Assembly (NCBI RefSeq): GCF_000186705.1
Contig: NZ_AEUE01000002.1
Location: 248,001-312,000, forward strand
DNA from: Citromicrobium sp. JLT1363
GTDB lineage: Bacteria; Pseudomonadota; Alphaproteobacteria; Sphingomonadales; Sphingomonadaceae
DNA length: 64,000 nt
Direction: 5' to 3'
The position numbers and the translations under genes are program-made. Below the pieces are notes generated by a model. That model was given only the letters and a program-made list of their open reading frames with translations. It had not been told where the DNA came from and did not search any database. Numbering within the stretch: position 1 is the first letter of the stretch; each line of letters starts with the position of its first letter. Shown here piece by piece: positions 7,569-18,145 of the stretch.

Positions 7569-10432
7569 TGTGCGTCGTCCCAGCTCTGCCCCGTGCCGAT
7601 CTCGACGCCCAGCGGCACCGAAAGCGCGACGGTAGGTTCGGCGGCCTCCACCATCACCCGCTGGATCACGGGCGTGGCCTTCTCCACCAGCGATTCGGGA
7701 AGTTCGAACACCAGTTCGTCATGCACCTGCAGCAGCATGCGCACGCCGTCCGGCTCATCCGGCTTCAGCCCCGCCGCCGCCAGCGCGGGGCCCATGCGCG
7801 CCATCGCCCGCTTGATGATATCCGCACTGGTGCCCTGGATCGGCGCGTTGATCGCGGCGCGCTCGCTCCCCTGACGCTCGGCCTGGTTCTTCGAATTGAT
7901 CCGGGGAAACCACGTCTTGCGACCGAACAGGGTCTCGGAATAGCCACGTTCCCGCACGGTTTCGAGCGTATTGACGATGTATCGCTGGATGCCGGGAAAC
8001 CGCGCGAAATAGGTGTCGATCAGAGCCTGCGCCTCGTCCGGCTCGATCCCCAGCCGTCCGGCCAGGCCCCAGCGCGAAATCCCGTAGAGAATCGCAAAAT
8101 TGATCGTCTTGGCGCGCGCACGCGTATCGCGGTCGACCTCGCCGAACATCTCTTGCGCGGTGCGGTTATGAATGTCCTCGCCCGCCGCGAAGGCTTCGCG
8201 CAGCGGCGCCACGTCCGCCATGTGCGCGGCAAGCCGCAGTTCGATCTGCGAATAGTCTGCCGCCAGCAGGACATTGCCGTCGTCCGCCACGAAGGCCTGC
8301 CGGATTTCGCGGCCGATTTCGGTGCGGATCGGGATGTTCTGCAGGTTGGGATCGGTCGAGCTGAGCCGCCCGGTCTGCGCGCCGGTGAGGCTGTAGCTGG
8401 TGTGCACCCGGCCCGTGCGCGCATTGATCGCCTGCTGCAGCGCATCGGTATAGGTGGACTTGAGCTTGGCCAGCTGGCGCCATTCCAGCACCTTGGTGGC
8501 GATCGGCGCGCCCTGGGCGTCGAGCTTTTCGAGCATCGCCTGGTCGGTGGAATACTGCCCGCTCTTGCCCTTGCGGCCGCCCTTGTAGCCCATCTTGTCG
8601 AACAGGATGTCGCCCAGCTGCTTCGGGCTCCCGACCGCGAATTCCTGACCGGCAATGGCGTGAATCTCGCCCTCCAGCCGCTTGGTTTCGGTCGCAAACC
8701 GTTCGGACAGATTGGCCAGCTGCTCGCGATCCACCTTGATGCCGTGGCGTTCCATGCCCGCGACCACAGGGATCAGCGGGCGATCCACCCGCTCGTAGAT
8801 CCTGGTGCCGCCTTCGACGGCGAGCCGGGGCTTGAGATGGGTGTACAGCCGCAAGGTAACATCGGCATCCTCGGCGGCATATTCGGTTGCCCGGTCGAGC
8901 GCGACTTCGCCGAAGGGGATCGCCTTCTTCCCCGTGCCGCAGATTTCCTTGAAGGTCAGGCAGGTATGGCCGAGGTGGCGCTGCGCCAGTTCGTCCATGC
9001 CGTGCCCGCCGCCGATCCCGTCCTGCGAGCGCCCGGCATCGAGTGCGAAGCTGATAATCATCGTGTCGTCGATCGGCGCGACCGCGATACCCAGCCGCGC
9101 CAGCACGTTGACATCGTACTTGAGGTTCTGGCCGATCTTGAGGACCGCATCGCTCTCCAGCAGCGGGCGCAGCTTCTCCAGCGCGACATCCATCGGCACC
9201 TGCTGCGGCTTTTCGGCGAACATGTCTTCCCCGCCGCCGCCGACGTTGAAATGGCCGAGCGGGATGTAGCAGGCCTGGTTCGGCCCGGTCGCCAGGCTCA
9301 CGCCGACCAGATCGCAGGCCATGCAGTCGAGTTCGCTGGTTTCGGTGTCCACGGCCACCAGCCGCGCCTTGAAGGCCTTGTCGATCCAGCGATCGAGCGC
9401 TTCGGGCGTCTGCACGCATTCGTAAGCGCTGCGGTCCACTGCGGGCATGTCGGGCAAGGGCTGGCGATTGCCTTCGGGCGCATGCGCCTCCCCCTTGTTC
9501 TGTGGTTTTGCCGGGTGGAGCCGGGTGGTCGGCCCCGGCGCGCTGCTGCCGCCTTCCAGCCGGCGCAGCAGGCTGTTGAAGCCCTGTTCGCTCAGGAAAG
9601 CGGCAAGCGGCTCGGGCGGGATCGAGGAAAGCTTCATCTCCTCTATCGGCATGGGCAGCGGGCAGTCTTCCTTCAGCGTCACCAGCACCCGGCTGAGTTC
9701 GGCATCGCCGCGATGTTCCAGCAGCCTTTCCTTCAGCTTCGACTTCTTCATGTCCGGCGCCGCGTCGAGCGCGGCGGTGAGCGAGCCGTGGTCCTGGATC
9801 AGCTTGGTCGCGGTCTTCGGACCCACACCATAGATGCCGGGAATATTGTCCACCGAATCGCCCATCAGGGCCAGCACGTCCCCCACCAGTTCGGGCGGGA
9901 CGCCGAATTTTTCCTGCACTTCCTCCGGTCCGATCCGCGCGCTCTTCATGGTGTCGAGCATGTCGATCGTGCCGCCGGCCTCGCTCGTGCCCACCAGCTG
10001 CATCAGATCCTTGTCGGAGGACACGATCGTGACGTCCCAGCCCTGCGCGGCTGCGGTGCGGGCATAGGAGGCGATGATATCGTCCGCCTCGACGTCGGGC
10101 TCCTCGATGCAGGGGAGGGAGAAGGCGCGCGTGGCATCGCGGATCAGCGGGAACTGCGGCACGAGGTCTTCGGGCGGCTCGGGCCGGTTCGCCTTGTACT
10201 GATCGTAGATTTCGTTGCGAAAGCTCTGGCTCGACTTGTCGAGGATCACCGCAAGGTGGGTCGGTCCCTCGGCCTTGTCGAGGTCCTCGGCCAGCTTCCA
10301 CAGCATCGTCGTGTAGCCGTAGACCGCACCGACCGGCGTGCCTTGGGGATTGGTCAGCGGGGGCAGACGATGGTACGCGCGGAAGATGTAGGCGGAGCCA
10401 TCGACGAGATAGAGGTGCTGCTTGTCGGCCAT
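7565..10432 (-). CDS. polA: DNA polymerase I
   Basis: Protein of 955 residues, standard for PolA. The N-terminal 5' nuclease domain starts LYLVDGSAYIFRAYH and includes VEADDIIAS and VSSDKDLMQLV. The 3'-5' exonuclease domain keeps DTET, NLKYDVN and the YAAEDAD motif, so proofreading looks intact. The polymerase domain has GRLSSTDPNLQNIP, DYSQIELR (motif A), AKTINFAILYG (motif B) and LLQVHDELVFE (motif C). The enzyme removes primers and fills gaps in replication and repair. A 958-codon open frame on the opposite strand is a mirror of the high GC and is not a gene. It heads a probable polA–histidine kinase–mscS unit. Confidence 0.98.
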   Translation of the reverse strand: MADKQHLYLVDGSAYIFRAYHRLPPLTNPQGTPVGAVYGYTTMLWKLAEDLDKAEGPTHLAVILDKSSQSFRNEIYDQYKANRPEPPEDLVPQFPLIRDATRAFSLPCIEEPDVEADDIIASYARTAAAQGWDVTIVSSDKDLMQLVGTSEAGGTIDMLDTMKSARIGPEEVQEKFGVPPELVGDVLALMGDSVDNIPGIYGVGPKTATKLIQDHGSLTAALDAAPDMKKSKLKERLLEHRGDAELSRVLVTLKEDCPLPMPIEEMKLSSIPPEPLAAFLSEQGFNSLLRRLEGGSSAPGPTTRLHPAKPQNKGEAHAPEGNRQPLPDMPAVDRSAYECVQTPEALDRWIDKAFKARLVAVDTETSELDCMACDLVGVSLATGPNQACYIPLGHFNVGGGGEDMFAEKPQQVPMDVALEKLRPLLESDAVLKIGQNLKYDVNVLARLGIAVAPIDDTMIISFALDAGRSQDGIGGGHGMDELAQRHLGHTCLTFKEICGTGKKAIPFGEVALDRATEYAAEDADVTLRLYTHLKPRLAVEGGTRIYERVDRPLIPVVAGMERHGIKVDREQLANLSERFATETKRLEGEIHAIAGQEFAVGSPKQLGDILFDKMGYKGGRKGKSGQYSTDQAMLEKLDAQGAPIATKVLEWRQLAKLKSTYTDALQQAINARTGRVHTSYSLTGAQTGRLSSTDPNLQNIPIRTEIGREIRQAFVADDGNVLLAADYSQIELRLAAHMADVAPLREAFAAGEDIHNRTAQEMFGEVDRDTRARAKTINFAILYGISRWGLAGRLGIEPDEAQALIDTYFARFPGIQRYIVNTLETVRERGYSETLFGRKTWFPRINSKNQAERQGSERAAINAPIQGTSADIIKRAMARMGPALAAAGLKPDEPDGVRMLLQVHDELVFELPESLVEKATPVIQRVMVEAAEPTVALSVPLGVEIGTGQSWDDAH

Positions 10433-10531
10433 GGCCTCTGCTAGCAGCGGGCCAGGGGCCCGTCAGCCCTGCATGATCCGGGAAAAATGTCCGGATAAGG
10501 GCAAAAAAGTGTTCGGCTGCCCAATTTGGGC

Positions 10532-10560
10532 TTGCCATGCCACATTCTTGCCATTATCTA
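10532..10560 (+). promoter_or_regulatory. candidate sigma70-type promoter of the acidic lipoprotein gene
   Basis: ttgcca (10532–10537) and tatcta (10555–10560) are separated by 17 bases and lie 80 bases before the lipoprotein ATG in an otherwise empty spacer. The assignment rests on consensus similarity only. Confidence 0.45.
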
Positions 10561-10639
10561 CGAACCAGAAACCGCCAGGAGGGGGTTTCAACCGGCCGCA
10601 TTCATCTGCGGCAGGTCAATTCTGAAAAGGATATAGATT

Positions 10640-10912
10640 ATGCGCAAGATCGTTCTCGCTTCGGCCATCGCCGTTTCGGCTCTCGGCCTCGCCGCTTGCT
10701 CGGAAACCACCGAAGAAAACGCCGAAGACACCGTTGAAGGCGCCGCTGCCGACACCGAAGCCAACCTCGACGCCATGGGCGACGAAATGGAAGAAGGCGC
10801 CGCCGAAACCGGCGAAGCTCTCGAAGACGCGACCGCCGAAGCTGAAGAAACCGCCACCGAAGTCGAAGCCGACGTCGAAGGCGAAACCGAAACCGAAGCC
10901 GCTGCCGACTAA
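10640..10912 (+). CDS. small, extremely acidic lipoprotein (90 residues)
   Basis: The N-terminus MRKIVLASAIAVSALGLAAC is a lipoprotein signal with the acylated Cys at residue 20. The mature part is made almost entirely of Glu, Asp, Ala, Thr and Gly, with no Lys, Arg or aromatic residue, and likely forms an amphipathic or disordered acidic tail anchored in a membrane. The gene has its own candidate promoter and an intrinsic terminator, so it is a single-gene unit of the kind that can be highly expressed. A second lipoprotein with the same design lies at 23708–23965. No function is known to me; an envelope ion- or protein-binding role is conceivable but unsupported. Confidence 0.85.
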   Translation: MRKIVLASAIAVSALGLAACSETTEENAEDTVEGAAADTEANLDAMGDEMEEGAAETGEALEDATAEAEETATEVEADVEGETETEAAAD

Positions 10913-10938
10913 GGCACGCTTCCTTCGGGAAAAATTAA

Positions 10939-10967
10939 GGGCGGTGCCTCGCGGCGCCGCCCTTTTT
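10939..10967 (+). terminator. intrinsic terminator of the acidic lipoprotein gene
   Basis: Stem gggcggtgc/gcgccgccc (one G-U pair) with a 6-base loop, followed by five T, 26 bases after the stop codon. Confidence 0.85.
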
Positions 10968-10988
10968 CGTGTGCGTTAGAAGGGGGGC

Positions 10989-12032
10989 TTACTGACCGCC
11001 CGAACCGTAGTTCGCCGAGGCCCAGACCCGGCCGTCGACCGGGGCGTTCTGCCCGAAGCCGCGATAGAGCGCGCCGGTGATCTCCGCGATTCGCGCGTCG
11101 CGCTGGCGTCGTGCCTCGAGCTTGCGGGCGCGATTGCCGTTTTCCGATGCCATCGAAACGCTCTGGCCGGTAACATAGATCGCGGCGGCCACCGGGCGAC
11201 CGTCGGGCGTATAGAATATGCCGATATCGCTCGCCGTGCGGCTGAGCGTGCCCGTCTTGTGCGCCAGATTGGCGCTATCGGGCAGAGCGGATGTCATCCG
11301 GCGCTTGCCCGTGACGGTGGAGGCCATCGCATTCATCAGCACCTGCCGCGAATAGGAGCTGAGCCACTTGCCCTGGTAGATTCCGGCGAGCAGACGGCCC
11401 ATCGCGCGCGGGGTCGCGCTGTCTTCGAAGGCGATTTCCGAGGCGGGATCGATCCGGCCGTCTTCACGCACCAGGGTCGCAATATCGCGGGTCAGCTCGA
11501 AATCGTAGATCCCGGCGGTCTGGCGCATCCACGCGTTGACGGCCTGCGGGCCGCCAACCGCGTTGAGCAGCGCATCGGTGCAATCGTTGCAGCTGCGGCT
11601 GATCATCAGATCGAGGTGTTCGCGCCCGGAAATATAGGTACCGCGACCGGGCAGCTCGAATTCGCTGGTCAGGCTCCAGCGGCCCTGATCGACCCCCGCC
11701 AGGAAGGTCGCCGCAATCGCCACCTTGCTGGTGCTGGCCATCGGGAAGCGCTGATCGGCCAGAATGCCGACTTCCTCGCCAGTCGCCAGGTCGATGGCGT
11801 AAACGCCGATCCGGCCGTTCGACCCATCTGCAAGCGTGGCGATCTGCCGTTCGAACGGCGAATCATAAACCGCCTCGAAGCTCTGCGGTGCGCGCACCTC
11901 GGTGCCGAGCATGCTGTCGAACTGGGCTTCGAGCGAAACCTGCTGCGCGGAGGCCGGCGCGAACGGGAGGGCGCTGGCTGCCAGCGCGAGTGCGAATGTC
12001 GACCCAAGTTTCCTAAGCATAATCCCGTCCAT
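10989..12032 (-). CDS. class A beta-lactamase-like secreted serine hydrolase, lacking the usual Glu166
   Basis: Protein of 347 residues with a Sec signal peptide ending ASAQQ. The active-site motifs of the class A/PBP fold are present: STSK (nucleophile Ser and Lys), SCN in the position of SDN (MISRSCNDCTD), and HKTG. The omega-loop stretch after GGPQAVNAWMRQ reads GIYDFELTRDIATLV and shows no recognisable ExxxN with the deacylating Glu166, so efficient beta-lactam hydrolysis is doubtful; a DD-peptidase-like or esterase role is possible. Two extra Cys (positions matching 131 and 134) flank the SCN motif. An alternative start at 12020 (MLRKLG) gives a more typical signal peptide. No AmpR-like regulator is adjacent. 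Confidence 0.82.
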   Translation of the reverse strand: MDGIMLRKLGSTFALALAASALPFAPASAQQVSLEAQFDSMLGTEVRAPQSFEAVYDSPFERQIATLADGSNGRIGVYAIDLATGEEVGILADQRFPMASTSKVAIAATFLAGVDQGRWSLTSEFELPGRGTYISGREHLDLMISRSCNDCTDALLNAVGGPQAVNAWMRQTAGIYDFELTRDIATLVREDGRIDPASEIAFEDSATPRAMGRLLAGIYQGKWLSSYSRQVLMNAMASTVTGKRRMTSALPDSANLAHKTGTLSRTASDIGIFYTPDGRPVAAAIYVTGQSVSMASENGNRARKLEARRQRDARIAEITGALYRGFGQNAPVDGRVWASANYGSGGQ

Positions 12033-12164
12033 AGCCTGCGACTCTTGTGTGCAGTATTAATGCGCGAGCTTAACAAGGCCTCAACCCCTAATCGAAGGTT
12101 GAGCAGGATTGGCACGACCGATCATGCCAATCCTGCGACAAGTCGAGGAACGAGAGCCCTCGCC

Positions 12165-12572
12165 TCAGGTGTCGGCGATGATTTTCGCAATCTTATCCAA
12201 GGGTTCGCCGGTTACGGTCTTGTCGATCTCGCCGACCAGAGCCTTCTCCAGCGCGCTATGGTAATGCCGCCGCATCTCACCCAGCGTCTTGGGATCGGCA
12301 AGGACTAGCAGCTGCGTCACCTCGCCCGACACCGCCTTGGCATTGAGCCACTCGGCCACGGCTGCCCCATGTGCCAGTTCGTTCAGATCGGTCGCGCCGG
12401 TGCGCTGGCTGACATCGTCCTGATGGCGCACGCCCGCGCTGAAATTGCTCGGATCGAGATCCGGCTGTTCGACCATCTCCAGCTTCGGCTCGAAAATCTG
12501 GCCGGTGTTCTTGAGGAACATGAAGCGGTTGCCATCGGCGACGGCGACGTGGGCGTTATGGGGTAATTTCAT
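12165..12572 (-). CDS. host attachment protein family (AtsE/baeRF-like) protein
   Basis: Protein of 135 residues starting MKLPHNAHVAVADGNRFMFL, preceded by a good ribosome site (aaggaga). It matches the pattern of the small 'host attachment protein' family of alphaproteobacteria: an N-terminal beta strand with VADG..R and a C-terminal half with LLVLADPKTLGEMRRHYH and the terminal KIAKIIA helix. The family is related to bacterial eRF1-like (baeRF) proteins and is named after an Agrobacterium attachment locus; its molecular role is not settled. The frame stays open about 100 codons upstream, but that part lacks similarity. It is divergent from the DUF305–LVIVD gene, with 124 bases between the start codons. 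Confidence 0.8.
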   Translation of the reverse strand: MKLPHNAHVAVADGNRFMFLKNTGQIFEPKLEMVEQPDLDPSNFSAGVRHQDDVSQRTGATDLNELAHGAAVAEWLNAKAVSGEVTQLLVLADPKTLGEMRRHYHSALEKALVGEIDKTVTGEPLDKIAKIIADT

Positions 12573-12696
12573 AGGGCATTTCTCCTTCCCGCAACCAACA
12601 CACGGGCCCCGGGAATGGTGCCGAAAACGGGTGAAAAAACCGGCCTTCCCAGCGCGCGCAAATGCGGTAGGTTCGCACCAAACCAGGAGATTTACC

Positions 12697-14952
12697 ATGA
12701 CGACCCGCGCCTTCGCCGCCGCTGCCAGCCTTTTCGCCCTTGCCACCCCGCTTGCCGCCCAGGAGGCTCCGATCATCCAGCCCGGTGCGCCCGGTTCGGA
12801 AAACAGGACGCTGCGCGCCGAGGATGCGACCAAGCTGGCTGCCACCAAGTTCACCCCCCAGGACGCGCGCTTCATGCAGATGATGATCCCGCATCATGCG
12901 CAGGCGGTCGACATGGTGGCGCTTGTGGAGGAGCGGACCAGCAACGCCGATATCCTCGCCATCGCGGGGCGGATTGCCGCCGGGCAGGACGACGAGATCG
13001 CCTTCATGCGCGACTGGCTGACCTCGCGCGGGCAAGCGACGAGGATGCAGCACACCGCGCAGGCCATGGGCGGCATGAGCCACGCGGACCACATGGCTTC
13101 CATGGGGATGGCCAGCCCCGATCAGATGGCGCGGCTCGCCACGCTCGAAGGGGCCGCGTTCGACGCCTATTTCATCGAGCTGATGACCCGCCATCACAAG
13201 GGCGCGGTCGACATGGTCGACGATCTGCTGGACCAGCCCGGCACCGCCTACGATCCGGTGATGTTCGAGTTCGTGAACGACATCAAGACCGAGCAGCAGG
13301 ACGAGATCGACCGGATGAACGCGATTGCGGCCCGGCTCTCGGGCGACCCGCGCGCCAGCCTCGCCCCGGGTTTCCGCGATGCGGGCGAAGCGATCAGCAA
13401 CCTGAGGCTGGTGGCCGCGCTGCCCAAGCCGACCGGCTTCTTCGATCCGGCAAACCCGGCGCAACTGCAGCCCAGGATCGAGGACGAGGAGGATGGCGCG
13501 CAAGAGGAAGCACCGGGCGCGGAGGAAGAGCCAGAGCTGGTCGCCGCGACCGCAGCCGACCCGCGCGATGAGGACGACGAGGAAAGCAAGGACCGCTTCG
13601 GCCAGCGCGGCTCTCTGCTGAGTTTCGCCAATACCGACATGGCCTTTTCCGGCGATCTGCTGGTGGCGGGCAATTACCACGGCTGGAACGCCTATCGCCT
13701 GGGCGAGGATGGCGTGCCGCAGCTGGTCAGCTCGGTCGTGTGCCCCGGCGGGCAGGGGGACGTGACGATCGTGGGCGATCTGCTGCTGATGAGCGTGCAG
13801 GACAGCCGCGCACGCAAGGACTGCGGGCTGCAGGGGGTCCAGGGCCGCGTCAGCGAAGAGCGCTTCCGTGGCCTGCGCATCTTCGACATTTCCGACATTA
13901 CCAATCCGCGCCAGGTCGGCCAGGTGCAGACCTGCCGTGGCAGCCACACGCACTCGGTCGTCTCGGCGGATGATCGCAGACTGGTCGTCTACAATTCGGG
14001 CACAAGCTACGTGCGCGATAACGAGGAGCTGGCCGGCTGTTTCGAGACCGGGGGTGACGATACCGCGCTGTTCAGCATCGACGTGATCGAGATTCCGCTC
14101 GCCGATCCGGGCGCATCGCGGATTGTCGACAGTCCGCGCGTCTTCGCGGAAAACGGGCAGATCGCGGGCCTGTGGCGCGGTGGCGACCATGGCGAAGGCA
14201 CGCAGCAAACCAGCAGCACCAACCACTGCCACGACATCACGGTTTTCCCCTCGCTCAACATCGCGGCGGGCGCATGTTCGGGCAACGGCATCATCCTCGA
14301 CATCTCCGACCCGATGAAGCCCACCCGGATCGACGATGTGACAGACAAGGGCTTTGCCTACTGGCATTCGGCCACCTTCAACAACGACGGCACCAAGGTG
14401 CTGTTCACCGACGAATGGGGCGGTGGCGGCCGTCCGCGCTGCCAGGCGGGCGATCCGCGCAACTGGGGCGCCAACGCGATCTACTCGCTGGAAGATGGCG
14501 AGCTGAGCTTCGAAAGCCTCTACAAGCTGCCCGCGCCGCAGGGCGACAAGGAGAACTGCGTCGCCCACAACGGGTCGATCATCCCGGTGCCGGGGCGCGA
14601 TATCTTCGTCCAGGCGTGGTACCAGGGCGGCATCTCGGTGATCGACTTCACCGATGCCAAGAACCCGGTCGAAATCGCCTATTTTGACCGAGGTCCGGTG
14701 GACGAGGACCAGCTGGTGACCGGCGGCTACTGGTCCGCCTACTGGTATAATGGCCGCATCTACGGCACCGAGATCAGCCGGGGACTCGACATTTTCGCAC
14801 TGGAGCCGAGCGAGTTCCTCACCGCAGAGGAAATCGCGGCCGCCGAAGCAGCGCAGTACCAGGGCGACGTATTCAACCCGCAGACGCAGACTCAGGTGAC
14901 CTGGCCGGACGATGTGATCGCTGCGGTGGAGGCGAGCCGCAAGGGTGGGTAG
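12697..14952 (+). CDS. periplasmic DUF305 – LVIVD-repeat beta-propeller fusion protein
   Basis: Protein of 751 residues with a Sec signal (MTTRAFAAAASLFALATPLAAQ). Residues about 50–220 are a DUF305 ferritin-like four-helix unit with duplicated metal-type motifs MMIPHHAQAVDMV and LMTRHHKGAVDMV, and a Met/His-rich link (MQHTAQAMGGMSHADHM) typical of copper-handling proteins. An acidic Glu/Asp linker near residues 255–300 leads to a long domain with LVIVD-like propeller strands (RIFDISDITNPRQVG, GIILDISDPMKPT, ISVIDFTDAKNPV). DUF305 proteins are linked to copper binding; LVIVD propellers occur in secreted proteins of unknown function. The ATG at 12697 is chosen because it starts the signal peptide. 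The frame is open further upstream but is not coding there. Confidence 0.85.
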   Translation: MTTRAFAAAASLFALATPLAAQEAPIIQPGAPGSENRTLRAEDATKLAATKFTPQDARFMQMMIPHHAQAVDMVALVEERTSNADILAIAGRIAAGQDDEIAFMRDWLTSRGQATRMQHTAQAMGGMSHADHMASMGMASPDQMARLATLEGAAFDAYFIELMTRHHKGAVDMVDDLLDQPGTAYDPVMFEFVNDIKTEQQDEIDRMNAIAARLSGDPRASLAPGFRDAGEAISNLRLVAALPKPTGFFDPANPAQLQPRIEDEEDGAQEEAPGAEEEPELVAATAADPRDEDDEESKDRFGQRGSLLSFANTDMAFSGDLLVAGNYHGWNAYRLGEDGVPQLVSSVVCPGGQGDVTIVGDLLLMSVQDSRARKDCGLQGVQGRVSEERFRGLRIFDISDITNPRQVGQVQTCRGSHTHSVVSADDRRLVVYNSGTSYVRDNEELAGCFETGGDDTALFSIDVIEIPLADPGASRIVDSPRVFAENGQIAGLWRGGDHGEGTQQTSSTNHCHDITVFPSLNIAAGACSGNGIILDISDPMKPTRIDDVTDKGFAYWHSATFNNDGTKVLFTDEWGGGGRPRCQAGDPRNWGANAIYSLEDGELSFESLYKLPAPQGDKENCVAHNGSIIPVPGRDIFVQAWYQGGISVIDFTDAKNPVEIAYFDRGPVDEDQLVTGGYWSAYWYNGRIYGTEISRGLDIFALEPSEFLTAEEIAAAEAAQYQGDVFNPQTQTQVTWPDDVIAAVEASRKGG

Positions 14953-14992
14953 AGCAGGCTTCTAGCCTCAGCGCCCCCGCCTGGTGCGCAGC

Positions 14993-15025
14993 AAAAAGCC
15001 CCGCCGGATCGCTCCGGCGGGGCTT
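14993..15025 (-). terminator. intrinsic terminator of the groES–groEL operon
   Basis: A perfect 12-bp stem (agccccgccgga/tccggcggggct) with a 4-base loop; on the minus strand it is followed by a T-run (aaaaa at 14993–14997 on the plus strand). It lies 34 bases beyond the groEL stop. Confidence 0.9.
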
Positions 15026-15058
15026 CTTGTGTTCAGTTCGGTGACTGGGTGGCGTGGC

Positions 15059-16735
<1,677 letters not shown>

Positions 16736-16767
16736 TTATTGAATTACTGGAAGCGGAAGGGAGCGGC

Positions 16768-17055
16768 TCAGCCGACGATCCCGAGAATATCGCTTTCCTT
16801 CATGATCAGCAGGTCTTCGCCGTCGATCTTGATCTCTTCGGCGCCCCACTTCTTGAACAGGACGCGGTCGCCTTCCTTGACGTCGAGCGGGGTGACCGTG
16901 CCGTCTTCGGCCTTGGCGCCCGAGCCTACGGCCACGATCTGCCCTTCGCTGGGCTTTTCCTGGGCGCTGTCGGGGATGATGATGCCGCCGGCGGTCTTTT
17001 CCTCGGCTTCGATGCGACGGACCAGAACACGGTCGTGCAGCGGACGAAATGCCAT
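16768..17055 (-). CDS. groS: 10 kDa co-chaperonin GroES
   Basis: Protein of 95 residues, starting [19 protein letters not shown], with the mobile-loop region [21 protein letters not shown]-like segment (here [20 protein letters not shown]) and [14 protein letters not shown]. The heptameric lid of GroEL. It is first in the operon and follows the CIRCE operator. Confidence 0.98.
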   Translation of the reverse strand: MAFRPLHDRVLVRRIEAEEKTAGGIIIPDSAQEKPSEGQIVAVGSGAKAEDGTVTPLDVKEGDRVLFKKWGAEEIKIDGEDLLIMKESDILGIVG

Positions 17056-17089
17056 GCTTGATACCTCTTGCTAGGGTGAAAACTGGGCG

Positions 17090-17116
17090 TTGGCACTCTC
17101 ATGTGAAGAGTGCCAG
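17090..17116 (-). promoter_or_regulatory. CIRCE operator (HrcA site) upstream of groES
   Basis: ttggcactc, 9 bases, gagtgccag: this matches the CIRCE consensus TTAGCACTC-N9-GAGTGCTAA at 15 of 18 arm positions. It lies 35 bases before the groES start. CIRCE is bound by the HrcA repressor and relieves groESL repression on heat shock; hrcA itself is not in this window. Confidence 0.93.
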
Positions 17117-17287
17117 CACGGCGCATATGTGCAGCCGCCGTTCGACCGTCAAGCGGTGGCATCCAGAAAAAAATCAGGCAGAGCGCGGCGTGCGGACCGG
17201 GCTGACGGGACCGGCTTGGGCACTCGTGCGTAACCAAGTCAGGTGCGGCCCCGCATCCGTTTCAAGACTGCAGTTAACAGGACGAGC

Positions 17288-18145
17288 ATGGCTTCTCAAA
17301 CCCCCGAAACATCTTCCGCCGGATCCTCCGGCCTCGATCTCAGCTTCGTGGCGAGTATCGTCGACTGGCTGGAAGCCAATATCATGCAAATCATCGGCGC
17401 CTTTGCCGTTCTGGTGATCGGCCTGCTGATCGCGGGCGTGCTGTCGCGCTGGGCCGAACGGGCGCTGGGCAAGTCCTCCAAGTTCGAGCCGACGGTGGCG
17501 AACTTCCTCTCCAATATCGTCAAGTACGCCTTGTGGGCGGTGGTGCTGGTGACGGTACTGAGCCAGTTCGGGGTGGAGACCGCCAGCATCCTCGCCGCGC
17601 TGGGGGGCATGGCGCTTGCAGTCGGCCTCGCCTTGCAGGGCACGCTCAGCAATGTGGCCTCGGGCGTGATGATCCTGGTGCAGCGGCCCTTCGTGGTGGG
17701 CGAGGCGATCAGCGTCGACAGGTTCACCGCCGTAGTCCAGCGGATCGGCCTGTTCACGACCGAGCTCAAGCAGTTCGACGGCCTGTTCGTGATGGTGCCC
17801 AATGCCGAATTGTGGAACCAGCCGATCGTCAACCTGAACCGCCACTCGACCCGCCGGATCGAGCTGATCGTCGGAATCGGCTATGGCGACAGCATGAAGG
17901 AGGCGCGCGAAGCGCTGCTGTCTCTCGCGGCGGCGGACGAGCGGGCGCTGGACGATCCGGAACCCCAGGCCTTCGTCGCCTCGCTCGACGACAGCTCGGT
18001 CGGTATCGGCCTGCGGGTCTGGTGCGCCACCAGCGACTACATGGCGCTGACCTGGGACCTGACGGAGGCGGCCAAGGCCAGGTTCGACGAAGCCGGCATC
18101 TCGATACCCTTCCCGCAGCGCGAGATTACGATGGTACAGGGTTGA
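17288..18145 (+). CDS. small MscS-family mechanosensitive channel
   Basis: Protein of 285 residues, close to E. coli MscS (286). Three TM helices; TM3 and gate region ILAALGGMALAVGLALQGTLSNVASG, followed by the beta domain (RPFVVGEAISVDRFTAVVQRIGLFTTEL) and the VPNAELWNQPIVNLNR motif. It protects against hypo-osmotic shock. I place the start at 17288 (MASQTPET); 15 upstream codons stay open but look non-coding. It is divergent from groES and its last 20 bases overlap the end of the convergent MATE gene. It is a second MscS homologue besides 5105–6187, with shorter architecture. Confidence 0.93.
   Translation: MASQTPETSSAGSSGLDLSFVASIVDWLEANIMQIIGAFAVLVIGLLIAGVLSRWAERALGKSSKFEPTVANFLSNIVKYALWAVVLVTVLSQFGVETASILAALGGMALAVGLALQGTLSNVASGVMILVQRPFVVGEAISVDRFTAVVQRIGLFTTELKQFDGLFVMVPNAELWNQPIVNLNRHSTRRIELIVGIGYGDSMKEAREALLSLAAADERALDDPEPQAFVASLDDSSVGIGLRVWCATSDYMALTWDLTEAAKARFDEAGISIPFPQREITMVQG

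Noticed and set aside
7568-10444. 958-codon open frame antisense to polA (plus strand)
   Set aside because: Shadow of the polymerase gene with intact motifs; the translation is rich in Arg/His/Ala without family features.
10989-12032. Calling the gene an antibiotic resistance beta-lactamase
   Set aside because: The catalytic Ser, Lys and KTG fit the fold, but the missing deacylating Glu and SCN in place of SDN do not support a resistance claim.
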